Assembly: GCF_003347665.1 (NCBI RefSeq)
Contig: NZ_QDGA01000002.1
Span: 310,001-374,000, forward strand
Length of the DNA: 64,000 nt
Origin: Microvirga calopogonii
GTDB taxonomy: Bacteria; Pseudomonadota; Alphaproteobacteria; Rhizobiales; Beijerinckiaceae
Direction: 5' to 3'
Shown piece by piece: positions 1-8,821 of the stretch. The first letter of the stretch is position 1. Every line of letters begins with the position of its first letter. The translations under genes and the position numbers were made by a program. The notes beneath the pieces are model-generated. The model saw nothing but the letters and a program-made list of their open reading frames with translations, made no database searches and was not told where the DNA came from.

Positions 1-1
1 T

Positions 2-409
2 CCCGACGATCCGACGGGTCACGCCCGCATCGTGCGTGAGGGCGGCCTGCCGATTGCGGCGGGCGAGAATCTTCGCACGCTCTGGGAGTTCAAGCTCTAC
101 GTAGCCGGCGGAGGCGTCACCTATCCGGAGCCTGACGTCACCAATTGCGGCGGCGTCACGCCGTTCATGAAAATCGCCCATCTGGCGGAGGCCTTCAACC
201 TGCCGGTCACCAGCCATGGCGCGCATGACGTGACCGTGCATCTTCTCGCCGCCTGTCCGAACCGTTCCTACCTCGAAGCTCATGGTTTCGGGCTCGAACG
301 CTACATCGCGGAGCCTCTGACAATCCAGGAAGGATTCGCCTTGGCGCCTGACCGGCCCGGCCATGGCATCGCCTTCGACTGGAAGGGGCTTGAGACGATC
401 AAGGCGTGA
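2..409 (+). CDS. Enolase-superfamily dehydratase/racemase, C-terminal part (5' end outside window)
   Basis: The reading frame is open from the first bases, so only the last 135 or so residues are present. The fragment has the C-terminal half of the enolase-superfamily barrel: a YPEPDVTNCGGVT strand with the conserved acidic residue, then TSHGAHD with the general-base histidine, then YLEAHGFGLERYI. This pattern belongs to the mandelate racemase/muconate lactonizing subgroup, whose members abstract the alpha proton of a carboxylate, often a sugar acid. The substrate cannot be told from the fragment. A GMC oxidoreductase follows about 60 bases downstream on the same strand, which suggests a small catabolic operon. 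Family assignment is firm; exact activity is unknown. Confidence 0.85.
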   Translation, partial: PDDPTGHARIVREGGLPIAAGENLRTLWEFKLYVAGGGVTYPEPDVTNCGGVTPFMKIAHLAEAFNLPVTSHGAHDVTVHLLAACPNRSYLEAHGFGLERYIAEPLTIQEGFALAPDRPGHGIAFDWKGLETIKA

Positions 410-472
410 TGCGCGGCTCAAACGGACCTTGTGCCATCGCAAGCACCGGCCGACAGGCAAGCAGGTGAAACC

Positions 473-2161
473 ATGACAGAGCGTTTTGACTACATCATCG
501 TCGGCGGCGGCTCTTCGGGATCCGTGGCCGCCGCGCGGCTGGTGAACGAAGGAAGGCGCGTGCTGCTGCTGGAGGGCGGATACTCCCACCGGCATCCACT
601 CCTGGACATGCCGCCGGGCATCTTCAAGATGATCAACGGCAGCAAGTACATGCGGTATCACCACACGGTCCCGCAGGAGCATCTGGACGGGCGCGTCCAC
701 GACATCCCGCAGGCTAACGTTCTCGGCGGCGGCTCCTCGGTCAATGCGCAGGTCTATATGCGTGGGCGGCCGTCCGACTACGACGAGTGGCACGACATTC
801 TGCACGGGGAGAACGATTATCCCGGCTGGAGCTGGGCCGACGTTCTACCTCACTTTCGCACCATGGAAGGCAACAACAGGCTTTACAACGAGCTGCATGG
901 CGCCGACGGGCCCCTTCTCGTCTCCGATCCAGGCCACATCAACGATATGTCCCGCTGGTTCGTCCAGGCCGTCCAGGCTTTGGGCGAGCCGTTCAATCCG
1001 GACTTCAACGGCCCGACGCAGCGCGGCGTTGGATTCTATCAGTTCATGAATCGGCGCGGCAGGCGCAGCAGCGCGGCCTATGCCTTCCTGGCGCCGCTCG
1101 CGGACAACCCGAACCTCGTCATCCGACTACAATCGCGGGTGCGCCGGATCGAGATCGAGAATGGCCGCGCCGTGGGCGTCACCTATCGCGATGCCACAGG
1201 TGCGGACCACAAAGTTTTTGCGGATGGTGAGATCATCCTTGCGTCCGGCGCGCTCGTCACGCCGCAGCTCCTGATGCTGTCCGGCATCGGCCCTGCCGGT
1301 CAGCTGCGGCAGCATGGGATTGCCTGCATCGCCGACCTGCCGGGCGTCGGCGAGAATCTGATCGATCACCCGGAGGCGCCGCTCATTGCCAAGGCGAACG
1401 GGCCCTATGGCTACTACAAGCAGGGTGTGGGTTGGCGAATGCTCCTCAACGGCATTCATTTCCGGCTCTTCGGATCAGGTCCGATCCTTTCGGCAGGCGT
1501 CGAGGCAGGCGCCTTCGTCAATCCGGCAGATCCGAATGCGGAACCCACGATCCAGGCCTTCTGCGTGCCGATCATCTATCTCGACCGCGACACGCTCGGC
1601 CTTGTGGACGACACTTATGGACTGACGATCACGACGGTGGTGGTGAAGCCGAAATCGCGCGGCTATGTCCGCCTGCGCTCCGCAAACCCGGACGACATGC
1701 CGCTCGTCTCGCCCGATCTGCTCAAACATCCCGACGACGCGCGGGCGATGATCGACGGTCAGCGCTTCTTCATTCGTGCCTTCCAGACAACGCCCTTGAA
1801 GGAGCGGATCGAGCGAATCTCGATTCCCGATCCAAACGACCTCAGCGACGAGGCCATCATGAAGCATTGCCGCCGCTTCGTGAAAACGAACTACCACCCC
1901 AGCGGCACCTGCCGGATGGGGACAGCCAGCGATCCGATGGCCGTCCTCGATTCCAGGCTTCGGGTGCGCGGCATCGAAAACCTGCGCGTCTGCGACCTCT
2001 CGGCCATGCCAAACATCAACGCGGGCAACACGAATGCCCCCGCCATGATGATGGGAAGCCGCTGCGCCGAACTCATCACGGGCCACGCCACGACCAGCAC
2101 GTCCCAGTTCGGCCCGCGCTTGTCCGAACAGGGCGACATGAGCGTCGCCACTTTGAACTGA
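473..2161 (+). CDS. GMC-family FAD-dependent oxidoreductase (choline/alcohol dehydrogenase-like)
   Basis: A 562-residue flavoprotein of normal length for glucose-methanol-choline oxidoreductases. The N-terminus starts MTERFDYIIVGGGSSGS, the dinucleotide-binding fold for FAD, followed by the GMC signature around NVLGGGSSVNAQVYMRG. Near the C-terminus NYHPSGTCRMG carries the catalytic histidine and NINAGNTNAPAMMMG the second conserved Asn/FAD contact. An upstream GTG at 431 is in frame, but the ATG at 473 puts the Rossmann fold at the usual distance from the N-terminus and follows a purine-rich stretch. It probably oxidises an alcohol or polyol in the cytoplasm. Pairing with an enolase-superfamily enzyme suggests sugar or sugar-acid catabolism, but the substrate is not predictable. 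Confidence 0.9.
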   Translation: MTERFDYIIVGGGSSGSVAAARLVNEGRRVLLLEGGYSHRHPLLDMPPGIFKMINGSKYMRYHHTVPQEHLDGRVHDIPQANVLGGGSSVNAQVYMRGRPSDYDEWHDILHGENDYPGWSWADVLPHFRTMEGNNRLYNELHGADGPLLVSDPGHINDMSRWFVQAVQALGEPFNPDFNGPTQRGVGFYQFMNRRGRRSSAAYAFLAPLADNPNLVIRLQSRVRRIEIENGRAVGVTYRDATGADHKVFADGEIILASGALVTPQLLMLSGIGPAGQLRQHGIACIADLPGVGENLIDHPEAPLIAKANGPYGYYKQGVGWRMLLNGIHFRLFGSGPILSAGVEAGAFVNPADPNAEPTIQAFCVPIIYLDRDTLGLVDDTYGLTITTVVVKPKSRGYVRLRSANPDDMPLVSPDLLKHPDDARAMIDGQRFFIRAFQTTPLKERIERISIPDPNDLSDEAIMKHCRRFVKTNYHPSGTCRMGTASDPMAVLDSRLRVRGIENLRVCDLSAMPNINAGNTNAPAMMMGSRCAELITGHATTSTSQFGPRLSEQGDMSVATLN

Positions 2162-2451
2162 ATGTCTTTCGAGCGTCCTCAAGCTCCGATAGCGTCCGGT
2201 CGGGTCCCCAAGAATCGAGCCTTACAACCAGAATCGGACGATGGGCAGCTTGGTCACGCCCCCGCGACCGATCGGCTTCAGGCTTGGCAGGCTCCAGCAG
2301 TAAGAGCGGCCCATTCGTCGCCCAGAGAGGATGGGGAGCAAGAGATTTGGCCGTGCCGCACCAGCACCGGTTTGTTAGACGCTCCAAGTTGCCTCCGTGC
2401 CTCATTTCCCACGTATCGACAGAGCATCATCGGAGCTGGGAGGAAGCAGCC

Positions 2452-2562
2452 ATGTTTGGTGACTTGCCTACATCCGGCTGGCGGTACTGGGCCGTTTGGA
2501 TTCTGGTTATCTTGATGGGGGTGCTCGGCCTGCTGTTCTACGAGACCTTACGGTACAAGTAG
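2452..2562 (+). CDS. Very small single-span membrane protein (36 aa), hypothetical
   Basis: The ATG at 2452 follows a strong GGGAGGAA ribosome site eight bases upstream. It opens a 36-codon frame: a short polar N-terminus, one hydrophobic helix of about 20 residues (from WRYWAVWIL to LGLLF), and a basic end, YETLRYK. Length and organisation fit the small membrane proteins common near stress genes in this order. I do not recognise a family. The rest of 2162-2850 has no convincing gene, so this is the only coding candidate there. It could be chance; the ribosome site is the main support. Confidence 0.4.
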   Translation: MFGDLPTSGWRYWAVWILVILMGVLGLLFYETLRYK

Positions 2563-3054
2563 GTCGCCGCTTCCGGAGGCTAAGAGCGCCTGGCAAGGAC
2601 TTACCAGGAGTACATCGAGAGGCGATCATCCGCCACGAGAGAAGGCAGCCATGCGCATTGGCCATTGAGCACGGCCAAGCTGGCCCACTTGGGTCGTACG
2701 GACCACGATTGGCGCGATAGGCTTGGTCGGACTGTTCCTCCTCGTGATCTTGCTGTTCTTGGCAGAGGACCATTTGCTCCATAGGGTTGTGACGACGAGG
2801 GTGAGACCTGCAAGGTCATTGCGGGTTGAGACGCGTCGTCAATTCCTCAGACGATGGACGAGATACTTGAGCAGGCTGCGGCGGCGATGGGCTGGGTGGT
2901 GGTGGAGGTATCCGGTTCCGCGATCCGCCCCTTTCGGTATAGGCCGGACTGCTTTTCAGAGGAGCCGGAGGCCCGGAGACCAAGCGTTGCAGAGTTTCCA
3001 AGCGAACTCGGGTATACTCGTGCGCAGAGGATGGCCCATCTTTGGGAGGTCTGC
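2563..3054. other. Intergenic stretch without a convincing gene
   Basis: Between the small membrane ORF and the HD-domain gene no frame has both a good ribosome site and protein-like composition. An ATG at 2651, after a purine-rich GAGAGAAGG, opens a frame that stops at codon 6 (TGA at 2666). The same frame then encodes a hydrophobic segment at about 2700-2762, resembling the 2452 protein. It may be a decayed relative. The in-frame extension of the HD gene back to 2854 is better read as leader DNA. Confidence 0.4.
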
Positions 3055-3897
3055 ATGATGACGATGCCTGCGATCATGGCGGACGTGCTCGGAAGACATA
3101 TTGCGAGCGACTTCCGCCGCCTGTTCGGTTCCGCGCACCAGGACAAGGCCGAGCGCCTCGACGGTGCCGCGCGCATGGCCCTGGAATGCCTCGGCAGGAG
3201 CGACGCCCTCTATCACAATGTCGAACACACCTTTCTCGTCACCCTCGTCGGGCGAGACATCCTCCATGGCCGGATGCTGACGGAGCGCCTGGAGCCGGAT
3301 GACTACTCGCATCTGATCGTCGCCTGCCTGCTGCATGACATCGGATATGTCCGGGGCATTCTGAAGGGTGACGCGACTGATCGGTTCGTGGTCGACGCGA
3401 GCGGGACGACGGTGATCCTGCCGCGCGGAGCCTCCGATGCGGCGCTTGCCCCCTATCATGTCGACCGCTCCAAGCTCTTCGTTATGGATCGTCTGACCGG
3501 CTCGCCCCTGCTCGACGCGGAACGGGTGGCTCGGGCGATCGAACTCACGCGTTTTCCGACACAGGGAACCACCGCGAACGAGGAGGATCGGGAAGGACGG
3601 CTTGTGCAGGCCGCAGACCTGATCGGGCAGCTCGGCGATCCCCTCTACCTGAAGAAGGCCAATGCCCTGTTCCAGGAATTTGAGGAGATCGGAGCTAATC
3701 GCAAACTCGGCTACGCTTCGCCGGCGGACTTGGTCGAGCGCTTCCCTGATTTCTACTGGAGCAGCATCTCACCGCAGCTGGGGGATGCGATCTCCTACCT
3801 GAATGTAACAGCAGCAGGCCGGCAGTGGATTGCCAATCTGCATAGCCACGTGTTCTGCGCACAGCACGCCTTTGCTCTCATGGGGCCGCAGCGATGA
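3055..3897 (+). CDS. HD-domain metal-dependent phosphohydrolase
   Basis: A 280-residue protein with an HD fold: the first metal-ligand His in YHNVEHTFLV, then LLHDIGY with the paired His-Asp, and further conserved acidic residues in VQAADLIGQLGDP. HD proteins of this type hydrolyse phosphodiester or phosphomonoester bonds of nucleotides. The substrate here is unknown. The frame is open back to 2854, but ATG 3055 (or 3058) follows a near-perfect GGGAGGT ribosome site with 5-8 bases of spacing, so I take it as the start. The gene stands alone, 60 bases upstream of a conserved tandem operator. Confidence 0.8.
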   Translation: MMTMPAIMADVLGRHIASDFRRLFGSAHQDKAERLDGAARMALECLGRSDALYHNVEHTFLVTLVGRDILHGRMLTERLEPDDYSHLIVACLLHDIGYVRGILKGDATDRFVVDASGTTVILPRGASDAALAPYHVDRSKLFVMDRLTGSPLLDAERVARAIELTRFPTQGTTANEEDREGRLVQAADLIGQLGDPLYLKKANALFQEFEEIGANRKLGYASPADLVERFPDFYWSSISPQLGDAISYLNVTAAGRQWIANLHSHVFCAQHAFALMGPQR

Positions 3898-3964
3898 GCT
3901 CGCGTTTCAGGCTAAGGATCAAACCAGCCCCCTGACCTGAAGGACGGTTCCGTTAGGCGATAGC

Positions 3965-4003
3965 TGTCTCAAAATGCCAAGCCATCGTCACGTTCGGTCA
4001 AGC
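3965..4003 (+). promoter_or_regulatory. Tandem 21-bp-period operator A, upstream of ppk2
   Basis: Two direct copies of an 18-base unit: TGTCTCAAAATGCCAAGC at 3965-3982 and CGTCACGTTCGGTCAAGC at 3986-4003, offset by exactly 21 bases. The same layout, in the same orientation relative to the adjacent gene, recurs five more times in the window. It lies 57 or 132 bases before the two possible ppk2 starts. The binding factor is unknown; the role as an operator is inferred from recurrence and placement. Confidence 0.7.
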
Positions 4004-4134
4004 GACAGTGGAGAAATTTCGTATGCTGGCTAGCAATCGGTAGCCGCAGCGAACCGGGGATGATGCACCCTTCATTCCCGTGCCTTCGAATTTGCGGACT
4101 TACGATTCTGCCATCCCAGGACGCGGTGCGTGAC

Positions 4135-4980
4135 ATGAAGCGTCAAGAGGTTCGAAAGAACGAGAGAGCCGACGTCGACGCGGCGGTTGCCCCTGATATC
4201 CGAGAGAGGATGAAGCGGAAGAAGTTCGAGAGCGAGCTGAGGAAGCTTCAGGTCGAACTCGTACGCCTACAAACCTGGGCCAAGGCAACGGGTGCCCGGA
4301 TCATCGTGATCTTCGAAGGCCGTGACACCGCCGGCAAGGGCGGGGTGATCAGCCGGATCACCCAACGCGTGAGCCCGCGGGTGTTTCGGCACGTCGCCCT
4401 GCCGGCACCGACCGAGCGCGAGAAGAGCCAGCTATACATTCAGCGGTACGTGGCTCAATTCCCCGCCGCGGGCGAGATCGTGCTGTTCGACCGCTCCTGG
4501 TACAACCGGGCCGGGGTCGAGCGCGTGATGGGCTTCTGTACGGATGACGAGTACGAGCGCTTCATGCGTCTCGTGCCATCCTTCGAGAAGGAGATCGTCG
4601 ATAACGGCATCATCCTGCTCAAGTACTTTCTCGACGTGAGCCGGGACGAGCAGCGACGGCGTTTCGCCGACCGGATCGAGGATCCGATGAAGCATTGGAA
4701 GCTCAGCCCGATGGACACCGAGTCGGTGCGCCGCTGGTGGGACTATACGCTGGCCTATCAGGACATGCTGCGCGCCACGGACACTCCGGCCAATCCCTGG
4801 TTCATCGTGCCATCGGACGACAAGCGCCGGGCACGGCTGAACCTGATCACCCATATGCTGAGCCAGATCCCTTACAAGAAGGTCAAGGTCGAACTGCCGA
4901 AGGTGCCGAAGGCTGAGCCGAGGCCCAAGGGGGCAGAGGACGGACTGCCGGCCTCGCACATCGTGCCAGCCCGGTACTGA
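4135..4980 (+). CDS. ppk2: Polyphosphate kinase 2 (PPK2)
   Basis: A 281-residue single-domain PPK2, the family that transfers phosphate between polyphosphate and nucleoside (di)phosphates. The P-loop FEGRDTAGKGG is at residues 60-70. The Walker B strand LFDRSWYNRAGVERVMGF has its Asp at 119. The lid segment KHWKLSPMDTES and RRWWDY follow, all typical of class I PPK2. ATG 4135 gives the normal family length. An in-frame ATG at 4060 would add 25 residues that look unlike the family, though it has a GGGG just upstream. A tandem operator lies upstream, and a SulP transporter follows after 31 bases, probably in the same transcript. Likely role: polyphosphate-driven nucleotide phosphorylation under stress. 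Confidence 0.93.
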   Translation: MKRQEVRKNERADVDAAVAPDIRERMKRKKFESELRKLQVELVRLQTWAKATGARIIVIFEGRDTAGKGGVISRITQRVSPRVFRHVALPAPTEREKSQLYIQRYVAQFPAAGEIVLFDRSWYNRAGVERVMGFCTDDEYERFMRLVPSFEKEIVDNGIILLKYFLDVSRDEQRRRFADRIEDPMKHWKLSPMDTESVRRWWDYTLAYQDMLRATDTPANPWFIVPSDDKRRARLNLITHMLSQIPYKKVKVELPKVPKAEPRPKGAEDGLPASHIVPARY

Positions 4981-5011
4981 AGGCCATGACGGCATAATCC
5001 GGAGCGCGGCC

Positions 5012-6847
5012 ATGGCCGGCATGCAACCAGCGGATCCGCTTTCCCCCAGCCGGATGGGAGTTGCGACATCGCCGCATGCGGATGGGGGCCATGCGGCAAG
5101 CGGGCATGAGGCTTACAGCCCAGGCAATCAGGTTGAGGTGCCGACTGCTCGTGGAGGCAACCGCGGGATCCAATGGTCTCGCTGGACGCCTGGGCTCAGG
5201 ACCTTCCTCCGGTACGAGGCGACATGGCTGGGCCATGATGTCGTGGCTGGTCTGGTGCTCGCAACCATGCTTGTCCCTGTCGGGATCGCCTATGCCGTGG
5301 CATCCGGCCTGCCGGGCATCTGCGGCCTCTACGCTACCATCATCCCGTTGCTGGTCTACGCCGTCTTCGGACCAAGCCGCATCCTCGTCCTCGGCCCGGA
5401 CTCCGCCTTGGCGGCCGTCATCCTCGGCGTCGTGCTTCCGTTGTCCGGCGGGGATCCGCAGCGCGCCATCGCCCTGGGCGGCATGATGGCGCTTGTGTCG
5501 GGGATGGTCCTGGTCCTGGCCGGACTGGCTCGCCTGGGCTTCGTGACCGAACTCCTGTCCAAGCCGATCCGTTACGGCTACATGAACGGCATTGCCCTGA
5601 CGGTCCTGATCAGCCAGCTTCCCAAGCTCTTCGGCTTCTCGGTCGAGAGCACGGGACCGTTGCGGGATCTGTGGGCGATTGGCGGGGCTGTTCTGGCAGG
5701 CAGGACCAACTGGGCGGCTCTTGCGGTCGGCTTGGGAACGCTGGCGACCATCCTGCTGTTGCGGGGAAGCCGGCGCGTGCCCGGCATCCTGATTGCCGTC
5801 ATCGGCGCCACAATCGCTGTCGGTCTGTTCGACCTCGCGGAACGCCACGACGTCTCGATCCTCGGCTCGCTCCCCCAGGGCCTGCCTCGCTTCGCGATCC
5901 CTTTGATCGGGGTCGGCGACATCGTTCCCGTGCTGATCGGCGGGTGCGCCGTCGCCATGGTATCGTTCGCCGACACCAGTGTGCTCTCCCGTGCCTACGC
6001 CGCACGGACCCGCACCACGGTCGACCCCAACCAGGAGATGGTAGGGCTCGGAGCCGCCAATCTCGCTGCTGGGTTCTTCCAGGGCTTTCCGATCAGCAGC
6101 AGCAGCTCGCGGACGCCTGTGGCGGAGGCGGCGGGGGCCCGCACGCAACTGACCGGCATCGTCGGTGCCCTCGCCATCGCCCTGCTCTTGCTTGTCGCCC
6201 CCGACCTCCTGCGGAACCTGCCGACCTCCGCCCTGGCTGCGGTCGTCATTGCGTCGGCCATCGGGTTGTTTGAAGTGGCCGACCTCAGGCGGATCCATCG
6301 GATCCAGCGCTGGGAATTCTGGCTGTCGATCGCCTGTTTCGCCGGAGTGGCCGTGTTCGGCGCCATCCCGGGGATCGGCTTGGCCATCGTGATCGCAGTG
6401 ATCGAGTTTCTGTGGGATGGCTGGCGTCCGTACTCCGCCGTCCTGGGGCGTCCGAATGGTGTTGAGGGATACCATGATGTCACGCGTTATCCGCAGGCTC
6501 ACCGGATTTCCGGTCTTGTCCTGTTCCGTTGGGATGCGCCGCTGTTCTTCGCCAACGCGGAACTGTTCCGCGAGCGCGTTCTCGCTGCCGTGGCTGAATC
6601 GCCGACGCCGGTGCAGTGCGTTGTGGTCGCGGCCGCTCCCGTCACGAGCGTTGATGTGACAGCGGCCGATGCCCTGGCAGAGCTTGACGACGCCTTGCTG
6701 GTGCAAGGCATCGAGCTGCGGTTCGCTGAACTGAAGGATCCGGTCAAGGACAAGCTGCGGCGGTTCGGGCTGTTCGACCGGTTCGGCGAGACGCGGTTCT
6801 CTCCCACGCTCGACGCGGCCGTATCGCGGTACCAAGGCCCGACATGA
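5012..6847 (+). CDS. SulP-family inorganic anion transporter with STAS domain
   Basis: A 611-residue SulP permease. After a polar N-terminal tail of about 60 residues comes the transporter core, with the signature VVAGLVLATMLVPVGIAYAVASGLPGICGLYATIIP (residues about 75-110), many membrane spans, and the conserved FQGFPISSSSSRT loop. A C-terminal STAS domain occupies about residues 475-605 (from YHDVTRYPQAHRISGLVLFR). The family carries sulfate, bicarbonate or other anions with H+ or Na+ at the inner membrane. The anion is not predictable here. It sits 31 bases after ppk2 on the same strand and may be co-transcribed. Confidence 0.92.
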   Translation: MAGMQPADPLSPSRMGVATSPHADGGHAASGHEAYSPGNQVEVPTARGGNRGIQWSRWTPGLRTFLRYEATWLGHDVVAGLVLATMLVPVGIAYAVASGLPGICGLYATIIPLLVYAVFGPSRILVLGPDSALAAVILGVVLPLSGGDPQRAIALGGMMALVSGMVLVLAGLARLGFVTELLSKPIRYGYMNGIALTVLISQLPKLFGFSVESTGPLRDLWAIGGAVLAGRTNWAALAVGLGTLATILLLRGSRRVPGILIAVIGATIAVGLFDLAERHDVSILGSLPQGLPRFAIPLIGVGDIVPVLIGGCAVAMVSFADTSVLSRAYAARTRTTVDPNQEMVGLGAANLAAGFFQGFPISSSSSRTPVAEAAGARTQLTGIVGALAIALLLLVAPDLLRNLPTSALAAVVIASAIGLFEVADLRRIHRIQRWEFWLSIACFAGVAVFGAIPGIGLAIVIAVIEFLWDGWRPYSAVLGRPNGVEGYHDVTRYPQAHRISGLVLFRWDAPLFFANAELFRERVLAAVAESPTPVQCVVVAAAPVTSVDVTAADALAELDDALLVQGIELRFAELKDPVKDKLRRFGLFDRFGETRFSPTLDAAVSRYQGPT

Positions 6848-6988
6848 AGGGCTCGAGCATTCCAGTCGCGATCGAGCGCGAGTTCCTGATCACGGCGGAA
6901 GGCAGGGCTGGCGATGGTCTCCTTCCGGCACGGTCCGATGCTTTAAGGACCAGCAGGCCTGAACCGAAGCGGCAGGCTCGACCGCCGC

Positions 6989-8071
6989 TCAGACGTGACG
7001 GCCGTTTATGCGCCAAGCAGTCGGCGTCTCGCCCGACCAGCGCCGGAAGGCACGCGTGAAGGCGCTTGCCTCCGAGTATCCGAGCGCCGCCGCGATCTCG
7101 CCGAGCGGCACCTCCGTGTCCACCAGCAGTTGCCGGGCGATCTCGAAACGGATCTCGTTGTTGATTGCCCTGTAGCCCATGCCGCTGCCTTTCAGGCGGC
7201 GGTTCAGGGTCCGGCGGTGCATCATCAGCTGCTCGGCGATGTCCTCGGCCGAGCAGCGCTGGCGCGTCATCCGCGTCCGCAGCAGCCGCCGGATGTCGTC
7301 TGAAAATGCGGAATCCGAGGCGCCCTTCATCTGTTGGATCCGCTCCTCCAGCATAGCCCGCAATATGGGGTCAGCACCGGCGACAGGACGATCCAGATCA
7401 CGGGTCGGAAAAACGATGACGGCCGTCTCATGATTGAACCGGACGGGAGCCCGGAAGTGGCGCCGTAAGGGTTCCAGATCCTTTGGGGCCGCCCGTGGGA
7501 GGAGCACCTCGATCGGGTTCCAGTCAGACCCGCACAGGGTCCTCAGAGCATTGACTGTCACGGCGAGGAATCCGTCCGAGATCTGATCTGCGCTCTCGGT
7601 CTGGGGTTGATAGACCGAGAACGAGAACAGCGCCACGTCATCGCTGATCGTAAGTGATGGGACGGCGCCACGATCCTGAATGCTCAGGTAAGAGACGAGG
7701 GCCCGCATGGCATCACCGACCGTGTCCGAGTGCTGCATGAGGCGCCCCACCATACCAAGCGACAGGATCGTGGCGCGCTGGCCGACCAACAGCCCAAAAT
7801 GCGGACAGTGGGTGCGAGCGACACTCAGGGCGAGCAGACGCCCCAACGCTGTGTGCGGAATCACGTTCGCGCCGTCCTCGAAGAGAAGAGGATCAAGGCC
7901 TGCTGCGCGGATAATCGGGTCCGGATCGCGACCGAATTCCCGCAGGATCGGCACGATTTCTTTGGCAACCCCCAAGTGGATATAGCCGGGTGGCAGCGTC
8001 CGCCTGGGAGTCGGCCCTGTTTGGGAAAGACGTGCGTTATGGCTCGCTGACGGAAGCACGATGTCCTTCAT
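6989..8071 (-). CDS. AraC-family transcriptional regulator
   Basis: A 360-residue regulator. Residues about 30-230 form the N-terminal ligand-binding domain of the OruR/AraC-type 'arabinose_bd' class. The C-terminal 95 residues hold the double helix-turn-helix: AEDIAEQLMMHRRTLNRRLKGSGMGYRAI, then LGEIAAALGYSEASAFTRAFRRWSGETPTAWR. It is transcribed toward the SulP gene, ending 142 bases from it. The upstream 240 bases (8072-8311) are AT-richer than the surroundings and probably hold its promoter. The target and ligand are unknown; regulators of this class often control a neighbouring catabolic operon or themselves. Confidence 0.92.
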   Translation of the reverse strand: MKDIVLPSASHNARLSQTGPTPRRTLPPGYIHLGVAKEIVPILREFGRDPDPIIRAAGLDPLLFEDGANVIPHTALGRLLALSVARTHCPHFGLLVGQRATILSLGMVGRLMQHSDTVGDAMRALVSYLSIQDRGAVPSLTISDDVALFSFSVYQPQTESADQISDGFLAVTVNALRTLCGSDWNPIEVLLPRAAPKDLEPLRRHFRAPVRFNHETAVIVFPTRDLDRPVAGADPILRAMLEERIQQMKGASDSAFSDDIRRLLRTRMTRQRCSAEDIAEQLMMHRRTLNRRLKGSGMGYRAINNEIRFEIARQLLVDTEVPLGEIAAALGYSEASAFTRAFRRWSGETPTAWRINGRHV

Positions 8072-8311
8072 CGTCCTGTCCCTGCAGTTTTTTGCCGCCC
8101 CGCCGGAATACGAATTGTTATCTTTTAACTAAACAGGGTTCTTAGGATCGCGGATGAGACCTCGACCCTTATCAAATTAACATATGTGAATAACAGGTCT
8201 GTGACAATGCAGACGGTCTGACGGCAACGTGCCGCGTTTTCCCCTTTGTTCGGCTGGGATGTCTCGATCAGGTGACTGCAACCAGCGTTGTCGCTCGGGG
8301 ATAATGTGGCG

Positions 8312-8581
8312 TCACTGGCAAAAACGCCCGGGAAGCTGGGGAACCCACCCCTCGAATGCCGCGGAGAATGGGAGGCTGAAGACCAGCTCCTCAGCGGCAT
8401 TCGTGACTTCGATCGTGTAATCGCCCGGGTGCTGGCCGTGGGTCGCGAACGCGGCCCGGATATCGTGGGCCGCGCAGAAAGTTACACAGTAAGCGGTCTC
8501 CACGTCAGGGAAGTCGAGCCCGAGCTCGTCGCGGCTCAGCTCTTGGTGATGACCCCTCACATGAAAGAAGAAGCGAGGCAT
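8312..8581 (-). CDS. DUF6894-family small protein
   Basis: An 89-residue protein beginning MPRFFFHVRG, followed by LGLDFPDVETA; this start is characteristic of the DUF6894 proteins that are abundant in Hyphomicrobiales and usually occur in stress-associated loci. No function is established. It reads leftward from a start 65 bases from operator B and is divergent from the Spy-like gene at 8822. The shared gap contains one tandem operator facing each gene, so the pair is probably co-regulated. Confidence 0.8.
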   Translation of the reverse strand: MPRFFFHVRGHHQELSRDELGLDFPDVETAYCVTFCAAHDIRAAFATHGQHPGDYTIEVTNAAEELVFSLPFSAAFEGWVPQLPGRFCQ

Positions 8582-8643
8582 GATCCCTCACCTTCCAACA
8601 GTATGTCGGACAAGCCTTACTATGTCTTGTTCTCGAACCACCC

Positions 8644-8682
8644 GCTTGTCCGCTTAGGACAGTTGCTTGGCATTTCGGGCCC
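8644..8682 (-). promoter_or_regulatory. Tandem 21-bp-period operator B, upstream of the DUF6894 gene
   Basis: Read on the minus strand, the distal unit at 8665-8682 is GGGCCCGAAATGCCAAGC and the proximal unit at 8644-8661 is TGTCCTAAGCGGACAAGC. The offset is 21 bases, as in the other copies. The proximal unit contains a perfect dyad, TGTCC-N5-GGACA. It lies 62 bases before the ATG of the DUF6894 gene. Confidence 0.65.
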
Positions 8683-8728
8683 ACATTCTCCCAGCCGCTG
8701 CGTCACGCAACGGCTATCGCTTCGGGCC

Positions 8729-8767
8729 TGTCTCAAAGTGTCAATATAGAGTCCCAAGCCATCAAGC
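8729..8767 (+). promoter_or_regulatory. Tandem 21-bp-period operator C, upstream of the Spy-like gene
   Basis: Units TGTCTCAAAGTGTCAATA at 8729-8746 and AGTCCCAAGCCATCAAGC at 8750-8767 are 21 bases apart. The element ends 54 bases before the ATG at 8822 and mirrors operator B, which faces the divergent gene. Confidence 0.65.
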
Positions 8768-8821
8768 ATGTCTCGATCCATCCCGTAATCTGACGGCTGC
8801 AGGAACCAGCAGGAGACCAGG

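Noticed and set aside
2666-2668. In-frame TGA in the 2651 frame as a selenocysteine codon
   Set aside because: No selenoprotein context or hairpin was evident, and the upstream part is only five codons.
4883-6835. A 650-codon open frame on the minus strand opposite the SulP gene
   Set aside because: It is highly Arg/Asp/Gln-rich, lacks any domain, and exactly shadows a clear membrane transporter; long antisense frames are expected at this GC content.
6844-7059. 71-codon frame overlapping the SulP stop
   Set aside because: It has no ribosome site, Arg-rich composition, and runs into the antisense of the AraC gene.
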